DNA of 64,000 nt from an uncultured Collinsella sp. Lineage in GTDB: Bacteria > Actinomycetota > Coriobacteriia > Coriobacteriales > Coriobacteriaceae. The notes below the pieces were generated by a model. The model did no database searches, was not told the DNA's origin, and saw only the letters and a list, made by a program, of their open reading frames with translations. Of this stretch, positions 34,899 through 43,011 are shown in pieces (position 1 is the first letter of the stretch; each line of letters begins with the position of its first letter). The DNA is taken from contig CALAMG010000025.1 of the NCBI GenBank assembly GCA_937925715.1, positions 1 through 64,000 on the forward strand, written 5' to 3'. Position numbers and translations under genes: made by a program.

Positions 34899-35405
34899 AT
34901 GCAGGAAATCACCCCTGAACAAGCCAGCGGCTTCCTGCGGCCGATCGTTTCCGAGTTGAGGTACAACGCCAGAGTGGCTGGTCCCGCTCTGTGGCTGGAC
35001 TCCTCAATCCTCGTCGTATGCGCCGCTCTGTTCTTTCTTTGCGACAACGTGCTGATAGGAGCCGTCGCCGATAAATTTCCCGACAGCGCGGCCTCCTACC
35101 TGCTCTCGTGCCACGCCATCGACGCGATCGGCGGCTGCGCATTCATGGCTTATACTAATCTTCTATTGGACTTGGTTAAGCCTGATATGCGCTTCAAGCG
35201 CGTTGTCTCGACGCTTGTCTACATGCTCTTTTGTGGCGTTTTCTGGGAAGCGATAGCCCCATCATTCGTGCCCAACAGCACGGGCGATGTACTGGATGTG
35301 GTCGCCTATCTAGTCGGGGTATGCTGCTATCTCCTGCTTGCCAAGGCGTTCCTGCACAAGGCAAGGGAGGATGTTTCGGATGTTGGACGAAGAGGAATTT
35401 CGTAA
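34899..35405 (+). CDS. Small VanZ-like membrane protein
   Basis: 168 residues from ATG 34899 (MQEITPEQASGF). Four hydrophobic spans: LWLDSSILVVCAALFFL, AASYLLSCHAIDAIGGCAFM, VVSTLVYMLFCGVFWEAIAP and DVLDVVAYLVGVCCYLLLA. The WE...STGDVLDVVAYLVG pattern is like the C-terminal half of VanZ-like proteins. No strong ribosome site; probably coupled to the 29-residue peptide. The next frame starts inside its end (26-base overlap). Confidence 0.6.
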   Translation: MQEITPEQASGFLRPIVSELRYNARVAGPALWLDSSILVVCAALFFLCDNVLIGAVADKFPDSAASYLLSCHAIDAIGGCAFMAYTNLLLDLVKPDMRFKRVVSTLVYMLFCGVFWEAIAPSFVPNSTGDVLDVVAYLVGVCCYLLLAKAFLHKAREDVSDVGRRGIS

Positions 35406-35655
35406 AGCCCAGATCGACATGGCTGCCGTCGAGTTCAGCGAGAAGATGGCGATAGGGAACCCCGGCATGTATAACACGGACGAGATGCGCGAGCTCGTTG
35501 AGAGGCACGAGGTCTCCAAAGAAGAGGCCGACAGGATTATGCGCGAGGACTTCGCCTCGATGCCCCCGGAGATGCAGAAGGCCATGAAAGAGATGCTCAA
35601 GAACACGAGCGTTTCGGAGGAAGTCTGGAAAGAGATCTTCGGCGAGGATCTCTGA
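35380..35655 (+). CDS. Small acidic helical protein
   Basis: 91 residues from ATG 35380, with GGGAGGA upstream inside the preceding gene. The sequence is predicted all-helical, rich in Glu and Met (FASMPPEMQKAMKEMLKNTS), with no cysteine. Overlaps the membrane protein by 26 bases, hence co-translated. No family recognised. Followed by a terminator at 35718. Confidence 0.55.
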   Translation: MLDEEEFRKAQIDMAAVEFSEKMAIGNPGMYNTDEMRELVERHEVSKEEADRIMREDFASMPPEMQKAMKEMLKNTSVSEEVWKEIFGEDL

Positions 35656-35717
35656 TCTCCGAACCTTTGCTGGCAGCTAATGAAACGGCTGCCGGATACA
35701 GCTATCATGCGGGGCAA

Positions 35718-35755
35718 GGGAGCCGGATGTGCGACCAGCTGGACTACCGGCTCCC
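35718..35755 (+). terminator. Terminator, related to the one at 37468
   Basis: Stem GGGAGCCGG/CCGGCTCCC, loop ending CAGCTGGACTA, then TATCTTTT. The right half GGACTACCGGCTCCC nearly repeats GGACTACCGGTTCCC at 37468-37501. Confidence 0.7.
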
Positions 35756-35770
35756 TATCTTTTGGTAGAA

Positions 35771-35850
35771 ATACCATTAAGTTATAACGAAAATTTTGCA
35801 ATCTCTTTTCGATTTTGCTATATTCCCAATATACCGTTAAGTTATAACGA
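35771..35850. promoter_or_regulatory. Two 20-bp direct repeats 60 bp apart (candidate operators)
   Basis: ATACCATTAAGTTATAACGA at 35771-35790 and ATACCGTTAAGTTATAACGA at 35831-35850, 19 of 20 identical, each containing the palindrome GTTATAAC. The second ends 15 bases before the HTH gene start, so the HTH protein may autoregulate. Confidence 0.65.
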
Positions 35851-35865
35851 CATTTGGGAGTAATA

Positions 35866-36732
35866 ATGAAGCTGTCTGACATCAAGATGCAAGAGCTTAT
35901 CGAACGCCCCTTGTTCTGGGAGGACTTCGAGGAAGACCGGCAGGACAAAGGCTCGATGAAGGCCCTCATCGAGAGAGATTCTGAAGCAGTTCGGAAGATC
36001 GCCTTCCTGGACCAGGTCGAGGAAGGGTCCCTTCTCGACAGGGACAGCTTCAGAAAGCTTGACTTCTACGAGGTCGAGTTCACCGAGTACGCGCGCCTCT
36101 ACGTAGCCGAGGGCCAGTACTCGCCCGAGGGATCTGTCCGGGGCGAGGACGTCGACTACGCCAAGGACTACAGCGGCATCAAGCTCCTGATACAGGACGT
36201 GAGCATGCCCTTCGTCAATGAAGGCCTTTTCGCTCTGTATCTGAAGGACTACGAGTTCGGGTTCATCAACCCCCTCGGGGTCTGCATCTACCCCTTCGAT
36301 TTCGTGGACGGTAGCCGCGAGCAGTACGACGAGGATCCCGAGAGGTTCATCCGCGACCATGTGCTCCTCCATTTCGAGAGTGAGTTCTGGGAGGACGACT
36401 TCGATCTGAAGCAGGAGCTCTTCGGCTACTACCACAACCTACCCGACGTTCATCATCCGCTCCTGTCAAACAAGGCGAATCTCGATGGCCTCCTGACTGC
36501 GAAGGCCGTGTCGGAGAAGCTCGGCGTCAGCATCCCTCGCGTCATGAAGATGGTTGAAGAAGGCTCAATCGACGGCTATAAGTTCGGCGGCAAGCTGCTC
36601 ATAACGCAGTCATCCGTCGAGCAGAGACTCCGCTACATCGAGGAGCACGGCAAGCCCACGCGCGGAAAAGCACCGGAGGGCAAGAGGACGCGCAAAGAGA
36701 AGTCCTCGGGGTATTCAGGCGAGCTGAACTAG
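35866..36732 (+). CDS. Protein with C-terminal excisionase/MerR-like HTH
   Basis: 288 residues from ATG 35866 (GGGAG upstream). The first 190 residues are acidic with aromatic-rich strands (EFGFINPLGVCIYPFDFVDG) and no recognised family. Residues about 200-250 are a winged-helix/excisionase-type DNA-binding segment: LLTAKAVSEKLGVSIPRVMK, then MVEEGSIDGYKFGGKLLIT. The tail is basic (RGKAPEGKRTRKEK). It is probably a regulator that binds the 20-bp repeats upstream. The first gene of three tightly packed ones. Confidence 0.6.
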   Translation: MKLSDIKMQELIERPLFWEDFEEDRQDKGSMKALIERDSEAVRKIAFLDQVEEGSLLDRDSFRKLDFYEVEFTEYARLYVAEGQYSPEGSVRGEDVDYAKDYSGIKLLIQDVSMPFVNEGLFALYLKDYEFGFINPLGVCIYPFDFVDGSREQYDEDPERFIRDHVLLHFESEFWEDDFDLKQELFGYYHNLPDVHHPLLSNKANLDGLLTAKAVSEKLGVSIPRVMKMVEEGSIDGYKFGGKLLITQSSVEQRLRYIEEHGKPTRGKAPEGKRTRKEKSSGYSGELN

Positions 36733-36744
36733 GAGGAGATGTAA

Positions 36745-37119
36745 ATGACTGCTATGACGAAAGAGATGATAGTCGCGTGCTACAGGGGCGGCGTAATGGT
36801 CTGCAACGGGGAGACGCTTTTGCATCGTGAGCGGGACAGGATCGTCGAGAACACAGGAATGAATCAGGCCTCCGCCTCCTACTACCTGAGCGCGGTCGAT
36901 GCGCTGCTTTCAAACGGCGATATCCAGAAGGATATCAACAAGACAGCGGTCGACACCTATTTGAGCCGGATCAAGGAGGACTACGGGAAGGATGCCCTGG
37001 TAATTGCCGCAGGGGTATGTCTCAGAAGATTCGAAGAGACGAAGAAGCTCGGCAATACCTGCTACTACTACAAACGGCTGGCCGAGAAGCACCTAAGCGA
37101 ACTCGATAATGGCGAATAG
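36745..37119 (+). CDS. Hypothetical helical protein
   Basis: 124 residues, AGGAGGAG 10 bases before ATG. The sequence TGMNQASASYYLSAVDALLSNGDIQKDINK resembles a small DNA- or RNA-contacting helical domain, but no family is recognised. The gap to the HTH gene is 12 bases and the next gene overlaps its end by 11, so a three-gene operon is likely. Confidence 0.5.
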   Translation: MTAMTKEMIVACYRGGVMVCNGETLLHRERDRIVENTGMNQASASYYLSAVDALLSNGDIQKDINKTAVDTYLSRIKEDYGKDALVIAAGVCLRRFEETKKLGNTCYYYKRLAEKHLSELDNGE

Positions 37120-37465
37120 GGCAAGCAACACAGTGGTAGCTGGCGCATACGAAGGAAAGCCAGTATCGAATTCGGGACGCATTCCCTTCATCGCGATTGG
37201 CTTCGCCCATGCCCTCAACCTCGATCCGTCCACTGTCGCAGAAATCGAGACTATCGACGAGTCGTCTGAAATAAGCGTAGCCAGCGCGGCAACGCGTGGC
37301 TTCATCGGCGAGATGCTGTTCGGCCCTATTGGGCTTGCGGCAGCTGGCACTGCCAAGCGCAACGAAAGGTACATAGTGGGCATTGTTTTCGATGATGGGC
37401 TGCGCAGCGTCCTCGACGTAGACGGCGATCTTTTCCGCCTGATCGCATCTTCGTGCGCCAGATAG
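37109..37465 (+). CDS. Hypothetical small protein with glycine-rich hydrophobic segment
   Basis: 118 residues. AATRGFIGEMLFGPIGLAAAGTAKRNERYIVGIVFDDGLRSVLDV is a pattern seen in small accessory proteins: a hydrophobic GPIGLAAAG loop followed by a strand pair that ends LDVDGDLFRLI. It overlaps the upstream gene by 11 bases; no independent ribosome site. Role unknown. Confidence 0.5.
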   Translation: MANRASNTVVAGAYEGKPVSNSGRIPFIAIGFAHALNLDPSTVAEIETIDESSEISVASAATRGFIGEMLFGPIGLAAAGTAKRNERYIVGIVFDDGLRSVLDVDGDLFRLIASSCAR

Positions 37466-37467
37466 TA

Positions 37468-37501
37468 AACGGGGAGCCAGCAGGACTACCGGTTCCCCGT
37501 T
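37468..37501 (+). terminator. Terminator after the three-gene operon
   Basis: Arms AACGGGGAGCC and GGTTCCCCGTT (one mismatch), directly after the 37465 stop. Homologous in sequence to 35718-35755. Confidence 0.6.
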
Positions 37502-37511
37502 CCAGGTCCTG

Positions 37512-37700
37512 TTAGACCCCTTCTTCCCGCCAGCTTTGCGGGATGGCCTTCACGATCCTCTCGACTTGGCTAGAGAGCACTCCGCTGAACATCTGGCACA
37601 TCTCATAGTCGCCGGATCTGTCGACCACGTACCCGAGCGCCTGTCCTACGCCCTCGATGTTTCGCAGGGCGTTTTGAAGCTCGTCCTTGAACACTAGGAC
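37512..37700 (-). pseudogene. C-terminal fragment of an unknown gene
   Basis: 62 codons of protein-like sequence (VFKDELQNALRNIEGVGQAL ... KAIPQSWREEGV) end at a stop at 37512. Upstream it runs into the ABC-transporter remnant, so the rest of this gene was lost at a junction near 37705-37735. No family recognised. Confidence 0.4.
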
Positions 37701-37737
37701 TTGAGCCTTGAATTTACCCCGATTTCGTTGACACCCT

Positions 37738-38093
37738 CTACGCCGCCGGAGGGGAGCGCCAGCGCCTCTCCATCGCGCGCCCTCTTGAGAGATGCCCCCG
37801 TGGTCCTCCTTGACGAAGCCACGGCTTCGCTCGACCCGGAGAACGAAACGCTTATCCAGAGAGCAGTCGGAGCCCTCTGCGCGGGCAAGACGGTGATCGT
37901 CATCGCACATCGCCTGAGGACCATCGCCAACGCGGACAAGATCGTCGTTCTCGACGACGGGAACATCGTCGAAGAGGGGACCCACGACGACCTCGTTTCG
38001 AGCAACGGCCTCTACCGGCATCTTTGGGACCTCCAGCTGCAGAGCAGCGGCTGGGGCTCGAACGGGCGTATGGCAGCTGAGGGAGCGCAGTGA
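37738..38093 (+). pseudogene. 3' remnant of an ABC half-transporter
   Basis: The sequence starts at the ABC signature (GGERQRLSIAR in one frame), shifts after two missing bases in GCGCGC, then reads DAPVVLLDEATASLDPENET, IAHRLRTIANADKIVVLDDG and GLYRHLWDLQ. It matches the last 110 residues of the fused exporter at 55765-59469 (QRAVG-LCAGKTVIVIAHRLRT in both), so it is a decayed copy of that family. No membrane domain or Walker A precedes it. An ATG overlaps its stop (TGATG at 38091) but leads to only a short frame. Confidence 0.8.
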
Positions 38094-38172
38094 TGTCCTT
38101 CGAACAGTATTCGGGAAGAATCGTGCGTTTATGCTGGGCGGAGAAGGGTTGCCAATTCCAAGGTTGACGCGG

Positions 38173-39207
38173 TTACACGCTGCGAAGCCCCATCCCGCTG
38201 GCGTGCTTCCACTCCCTCGGCGGCACCCCATAGGCTTTCTTGAACGCAGCGGCGAACTTGCTCGGGTTTGCGTAGCCCACATACGTTGCTGCTTCCGTCA
38301 CCTTCGCGCCTTGTGCGAGCTGCGTTGCTGCCTCTTCCATTCGGCGTCGTCGGAGGTAGGTCGCGATCGTGCTGCCATATGCGCGGGTGAAGTACTCGTT
38401 GAGTGACGTTGCGCTCACGCCGAAGGCGGCGGCCATCGTCCGGGCGTCGTGACGCGCGCTGAGGGCGCGCTCCATCTCGTCGCGGGCTGCGGCAGCCATC
38501 CCCATCTGCGCACGCGTGAGCAGGAAGCGGGGTTTCGTCGTTGAAAGGTCGCGCCGTTGGAGGCCGAGCAGCAGTCCGAGAACCTCGTATTCCGCCATCG
38601 CGTCGTCGTTCGCGTCGAGAAGCGCTGCCAGGCGCTCCATGCGTCCGTTGAGCTCTGCGTCTCCTGTGAGGACGGCCGCCGGCCCCGCTTTGCGGGCGAT
38701 GCGCCAGATGACGTTGTCCCCTGTGCCGAGCAGGGAGAACGCCGGTTCCTCGGCAACTCGATCGTTCACGAACAGCTCGACGCCGCGGTAGCGCCCCGAT
38801 GGGTATCTGAACTCGGCCGGCCGCTTCCGGGAGTAGCTTACGCACAGATCCCCGGCGGCAACTACTCCCAGTCCGCCGTCGGGGATGTCGACTTCGCACC
38901 GACCCTCCCAGCACAGGTTCACCGTCAGCCACATCCCGCTGGAGAACGAGGGCAGCTGGAGGGGCGTGTCGGAAGGGATGTTTGGGCACCTCGTGCAGGT
39001 AAAGTCAACGAGGGCGATGAACAAACCGCGCGACAGGGCGCGACCGCGCATGGAGCCGCTTCCGACCGGTTTCGAGATCTGCAGTTCGAAGAGGCCCTCG
39101 GGGTCCTCAACTAGCTCGACTCCCGGGGCGACCCTCGCTTTCAGGAGTTGTCCGTCGGTCTTTCTATCGGAGCATGCGCGGCCCACGGCACCGTCCCCTT
39201 TCGACAC
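38173..39207 (-). CDS. AraC-family regulator divergent from feoAB
   Basis: 344 residues with GTG start at 39207; no clear ribosome site, so a later start is possible. The N-terminal two thirds are a sensor domain (FIALVDFTCTRCPNIPSDTP, VVAAGDLCVSYSRKRPAEF). The C-terminus has two HTHs: ARTMAAAFGVSATSLNEYF and KVTEAATYVGYANPSKFAAAFKKAYGVPPREW, the AraC signature. Similar in size to the AraC proteins at 42990 and 51756, each divergent from a metal or ECF/ABC operon; such regulators often sense a siderophore or metal complex in iron-uptake clusters. Confidence 0.85.
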   Translation of the reverse strand: MSKGDGAVGRACSDRKTDGQLLKARVAPGVELVEDPEGLFELQISKPVGSGSMRGRALSRGLFIALVDFTCTRCPNIPSDTPLQLPSFSSGMWLTVNLCWEGRCEVDIPDGGLGVVAAGDLCVSYSRKRPAEFRYPSGRYRGVELFVNDRVAEEPAFSLLGTGDNVIWRIARKAGPAAVLTGDAELNGRMERLAALLDANDDAMAEYEVLGLLLGLQRRDLSTTKPRFLLTRAQMGMAAAARDEMERALSARHDARTMAAAFGVSATSLNEYFTRAYGSTIATYLRRRRMEEAATQLAQGAKVTEAATYVGYANPSKFAAAFKKAYGVPPREWKHASGMGLRSV

Positions 39208-39247
39208 GCGCCGCTGCTTTGCGGCAGCGGCGATTGCATTTCTGATA

Positions 39248-39263
39248 GTTAATTATAGCTAAC
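39248..39263. promoter_or_regulatory. Metal-box-like inverted repeat, site b
   Basis: GTTAA-TTATAG-CTAAC in the AraC/feoA divergent region. Same format as sites at 29476, 44125 and 52871; near the DtxR/IdeR half-site style TTAG...CTAA. Confidence 0.6.
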
Positions 39264-39376
39264 ATCACTGAGATATGGAGCTGACTGCATAGCATGGAGT
39301 TGAGGAGGTTTCCTCTTCAACCCTAAGCTTTCTCCAGGTTGCAGGCACGACGCCCGCCCTGGAAAGGAGTTGATCA

Positions 39377-39601
39377 ATGAAACTGCACGATATGAAAGAG
39401 GGGTCGGCTGCGCGCGTTTTGGCCGTGTCGGGCGATGCGCGGTTCGTCTCGCGGGTCACCGCAGTCGGACTCACCGAAGGGTGCCGTATAGAAGTCCTCC
39501 AGAACGTCCGAAAGCGCCCCGTGCTGGTATACGTCCGCGACAGCGCCGTTGCGATCGACAGAGGGGATTGCGAACTGATTGATGTGGAGGTGGCCTTGTG
39601 A
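39377..39601 (+). CDS. feoA: Ferrous iron transport protein A
   Basis: 74 residues, AAAGGAG before ATG. The SH3-like FeoA fold is visible: LHDMKEGSAARVLAVSGDAR, RVTAVGLTEGCRIEVL, VYVRDSAVAIDRG. FeoA is a small cytosolic partner of FeoB. Its stop overlaps the feoB GTG by four bases (GTGA), a coupled pair. Confidence 0.92.
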   Translation: MKLHDMKEGSAARVLAVSGDARFVSRVTAVGLTEGCRIEVLQNVRKRPVLVYVRDSAVAIDRGDCELIDVEVAL

Positions 39602-41529
39602 GCTGCGAGACGTGCGCGGCCGCTTGCCCAGCGGCCAAGGGGGCAAGAACGTCGGGAGGGCAGGGCGCCGGTGTTGCGGTCGCTCTTCTTGGCCAGCCAA
39701 ATTCCGGGAAGTCTACCCTGTTCAACGGCCTTACGGGCGCGAGGCAGCATGTGGGCAACTGGCCGGGCAAGACTGTCGAGAGGAAAGAGGGATCGTTCAG
39801 GATTGGCGATACGCAGTGCCGCGTGGTCGACCTCCCCGGAGCCTACGGCCTTTCCGCCAACTCGCCCGAGGAGGAGGTGACGCGTGACTACCTCGAGTCC
39901 GGCGATGCGGACGTTGTGGTCGTGATGGCCGACGCCTCCCAGCTCCAGCGCAGCCTCTACATGCTCGCCGAGTTCGCTGCCGCGCACCCGGAGCAGCCCT
40001 CTCTCCTTGCTTTGAATCTCATGGATGTTGCGGAGGGCCAAGGCAAGCGCATCGATTCGGCGCTTATCGAGCAGCGGCTCGGGATTCCCGTCGTGCCGCT
40101 CGTGGCGTCACGTCCGGAAGGGTACGGGAATCTGCTTTGCGCCATCGAGCGGACGGCGCGCGAGCGCCCGTCCATTGACGACGGCCGCCTGCGTCGGGAG
40201 CTGGCTTCCGCCCCGGCGACGGCGCAGGGTGCGGGGAAGGCGCGGTTCGCTTGGATCGAATGGCTCCTCGACGGGGCGGTGTCCGCTCCCGAGAAAGCGC
40301 ACGCGCTGTCGCGTTTCGACCGGCTCGTCACGGGCTCTCGCTGGTCCAAGCCCATCACCGTCGCCATGATTCTCGCGGGGTTCCTTCTCGCGTTCGTTCC
40401 CGCCATACCCATCATGATGCTCGGCGGCGCCATCTCCTCGCTCGGGCAGGTCGCTGCCGGGGCGCTCGCGCAAGTGGGCGCGCCTGACGTTGTGGGCAGT
40501 TTCCTCGCGGGCGTGGTGTTCAACAGCTTGTGCTTCGGCACGATGATGGTGGGCTACGTATTCGGCATCAACCTTGTGTTCGGCCTCTACGAGGAGGCGG
40601 GCTACATGGCGCGCATCGGCTACGTATTCGACCACACCATGGCGCGCTTCGGGCTGCAGGGGAAGTCGCTCATGCCGTTTCTTATGTGCCTGGGGTGCAC
40701 GATGGGCGGCGTGTCGGGCTCGCGCGTCATCGACTCGTGGGGACAGCGCATGCTCACCGTCATGATGGCTTGGGCCATCCCGTGCGGCTCCACGTGGGGC
40801 GTGGTGCCGGTGCTGGCCGTCGCGTTCTTCGGCGTAGTTGGCGCGCCGCTCGTGATCGTGGGGATATTCGCCATGATGCTTGTCATCATGGGCATCGTCG
40901 GTAAGGTGTTCGGGCCGCGCCTGGTGGCGGATGGAGAGCGCTCGGGCTTGGTTATGGAGCTTCCGCCCTACCACCGCCCCCATCTGAAGGGCGTCGTGCG
41001 CGGCGCCTTGCTCAAGAGCCGCCAGATGTTCGTTCGTGCCATTCGCGTGGTCGCAATCTTCGCGTTCGTCATCTGGGCGCTCACCTACACTTCGACCGGC
41101 GGCGTTGAAGGGTCTGCGCTCTACGCGCTGGGCACCGCTATCGAGCCGGTGACGAGGCTGTTCGGCATGGGGTGGCAGACTTTCACGGCGTGGCTCTGCG
41201 CGCTCGTCCTCAAGGAATCCGCCCTCGGCGTGCTCTCGGGTCTTTTTACGGGCGCGGCGACGCCGAACGCCGTCCTCGTGGGGATCATGACCGGCGGCGG
41301 GGCGGCTGCGGCGAACGTCGGAGAGGTCATGTCTCAGGTGATTTCAGCCCCCGAGGCGCTCGCCTTCATCTTCGCGTTCACGTTCAATATGCCGTGCGCG
41401 GCAAGCGTCTCTGCTACCTGGGCCGAAGTCCACTCGACGAAGTGGACCGTCATAACGGCGGCGTTCTACATAGCCTCCTCGCTTCTGCTCGGATGCGTGG
41501 TCTACCACGTGAGTTTGCTGTTTTTCTAG
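39598..41529 (+). CDS. feoB: Ferrous iron transporter B
   Basis: 643 residues, GTG start overlapping feoA. A Cys-rich N-terminus (CETCAAAC) precedes the G domain: GQPNSGKST (G1), DLPGAYGLS (G3) and LNLMD (G4). Membrane gates follow with MPFLMCLGCTMGGVSGSRVI and the second gate NMPCAASVSATWAE. FeoB moves Fe2+ across the membrane using GTP hydrolysis. Length is somewhat short of the 700-770 typical, chiefly in the middle. The DtxR-like gene 36 bases downstream suggests iron- or manganese-responsive control. Confidence 0.95.
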   Translation: MSCETCAAACPAAKGARTSGGQGAGVAVALLGQPNSGKSTLFNGLTGARQHVGNWPGKTVERKEGSFRIGDTQCRVVDLPGAYGLSANSPEEEVTRDYLESGDADVVVVMADASQLQRSLYMLAEFAAAHPEQPSLLALNLMDVAEGQGKRIDSALIEQRLGIPVVPLVASRPEGYGNLLCAIERTARERPSIDDGRLRRELASAPATAQGAGKARFAWIEWLLDGAVSAPEKAHALSRFDRLVTGSRWSKPITVAMILAGFLLAFVPAIPIMMLGGAISSLGQVAAGALAQVGAPDVVGSFLAGVVFNSLCFGTMMVGYVFGINLVFGLYEEAGYMARIGYVFDHTMARFGLQGKSLMPFLMCLGCTMGGVSGSRVIDSWGQRMLTVMMAWAIPCGSTWGVVPVLAVAFFGVVGAPLVIVGIFAMMLVIMGIVGKVFGPRLVADGERSGLVMELPPYHRPHLKGVVRGALLKSRQMFVRAIRVVAIFAFVIWALTYTSTGGVEGSALYALGTAIEPVTRLFGMGWQTFTAWLCALVLKESALGVLSGLFTGAATPNAVLVGIMTGGGAAAANVGEVMSQVISAPEALAFIFAFTFNMPCAASVSATWAEVHSTKWTVITAAFYIASSLLLGCVVYHVSLLFF

Positions 41530-41564
41530 CAAATTCTTTTTCGGGAAAGAACGGGGTTGATGAG

Positions 41565-41963
41565 ATGAGGTGCGAAAACGCCGGTGCGACCGAATCCTCG
41601 GAGGACTACCTCGAGGCGATCCTCGTGATCCGCGCCGAGCGGGGGTTCTGCCGCAACGCCGACATCGCGGAGCGCCTGGGCGTCACGAGGCCGAGCGTCA
41701 CCAAGGCTCTGGCGGGCCTGTCGTCCCGGTCGCTCGTCGAGGTGGCAGGCCGCGACGTGCGGCTCACCCCCGAGGGGCGCCGCCTCGCCGGCGCCACGCT
41801 CGAGAAGCACGAGTTCTTCAGGCGGCTGCTCTGCGACGCCGGGGTGGACGGGAGGACGGCATCAGAGGAGGCGTGCCGCATGGAGCACTGCATCTCCGAC
41901 CCCTCCTTCCGCCGCCTGGCGGACCACCTCGCGGGCCTGCGGGGGCAGGGCGGGGGCGGGTGA
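41565..41963 (+). CDS. Short DtxR/MntR-like metal-dependent regulator (first of three)
   Basis: 132 residues from ATG 41565. SSEDYLEAILVIRAERG, then NADIAERLGVTRPSVTKALAGL, is the winged HTH; GRDVRLTPEGRRLAGATLEKHEFFRRLLCDAGV and EEACRMEHCIS give the metal-binding dimerisation helix (E, C, E, H). It lacks the C-terminal SH3/FeoA-like domain of DtxR, like MntR. It likely senses Fe2+ or Mn2+ and controls feoAB (inference). A 24-bp sequence after it (42082) recurs after the third homologue (59942). Confidence 0.88.
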   Translation: MRCENAGATESSEDYLEAILVIRAERGFCRNADIAERLGVTRPSVTKALAGLSSRSLVEVAGRDVRLTPEGRRLAGATLEKHEFFRRLLCDAGVDGRTASEEACRMEHCISDPSFRRLADHLAGLRGQGGGG

Positions 41964-42177
41964 CCGCTCGGGCGCCCGCGAGCCCAGGCGAAGCGCATTG
42001 AACCCGGCGGCGCACGCAGCCCGTAGAGCAGGCGGCATGCGCCGCTTTCGTCCTCTCGGAAGCACCCGTGCGGGCGACGACACGATACCGAGCGGCGGCG
42101 ATGGCGCCGGGCCTTCCCTCGTTTTCGGGGGCAAGGCGGATTGCCGCCTGCCGGAAAAGGGCGGCTCTTGCGAGCCA

Positions 42178-43011
42178 TCACCCCTTTGCCGGGGCGACCC
42201 CCACGTTCGCTCTCACGTGCACCATCTTCACCATGCGCAAGCGGTCGGACGCACCCATGCTGAGCTTCGTGGAGGGCTTCAGCCCGGTCTTGTCGATATG
42301 GCGGTAATAGGGCTCCTCCGAAACAGCGCAAGCGTCACCGCCAATTCTCCGGGCGAGCTCCGCCGCGGAATCCACGCAGAAGAACATTCTTGCGTCAGCA
42401 TGGCCCATCTGCTTCATGTATTTCTTCCGCATCCTGCCCATTCCGATTCTGCTCACGCCGTCGAACACCACCTCCACACTCTCGAAGCCGTGCAACATCC
42501 GCAGAAGGGCGACCACTTTCTCCTCTTCGAAATAGTAGAACAGGCCGCCGGCGGTAACCAATACCGGCGCGTCCGGCGCGCCGCTGCGGATCCGCCTGAT
42601 CCAGTCGCCTGAAAAGGCGTCGCCGGCAAGGCACGCCTGTCGCTGCGGCTTGGGCAGCAGCGCCTCGCGATATTCCAGCACGTCCGGCAGATCGACGGCG
42701 TACCAGCGGGTATGTCCATCGTCGTTCCTGTAATAGGTTGTTTCCAGCCCGCACCCCAGCTCCGCGATCACGCCGCCTGGCTTGCGGCGAAGGAAGGACT
42801 GGACGTATCGGTCCATGTTGGCGGAACGGGAGGCGGAGGCCAGCAGGGTGTACTGGCTCTGGGAGCCTTTGTCCGCGAGGTCTTTTGGCAGCGCGTCTTT
42901 CAGCGACAGGGCCGTTTCGTCGTACAGGATGTTCCGAAAATGCTCGCTGGCGTAGATCCTGCCCAGCATCGGGATGAACAATGTGTTCTCTAGAGCGCTG
43001 AATTCCGGCAT
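42178..43011 (-). CDS. Class I SAM methyltransferase, leucine carboxyl methyltransferase-like
   Basis: 277 residues. RYVQSFLRRKPGGVIAELGCG is the SAM motif I region of the PF04072/LCM family; WYAVDLPDVLEYREALLP and FSGDWIRRI follow, with APVLVTAGGLFYYFEEEKV. Such enzymes methylate small molecules in many secondary-metabolite clusters. The gene starts 22 bases inside the end of the AraC gene, in the same direction, so the two form an operon next to the ECF/ABC operon. It may modify a metallophore or cofactor (inference). Confidence 0.82.
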   Translation of the reverse strand: MPEFSALENTLFIPMLGRIYASEHFRNILYDETALSLKDALPKDLADKGSQSQYTLLASASRSANMDRYVQSFLRRKPGGVIAELGCGLETTYYRNDDGHTRWYAVDLPDVLEYREALLPKPQRQACLAGDAFSGDWIRRIRSGAPDAPVLVTAGGLFYYFEEEKVVALLRMLHGFESVEVVFDGVSRIGMGRMRKKYMKQMGHADARMFFCVDSAAELARRIGGDACAVSEEPYYRHIDKTGLKPSTKLSMGASDRLRMVKMVHVRANVGVAPAKG

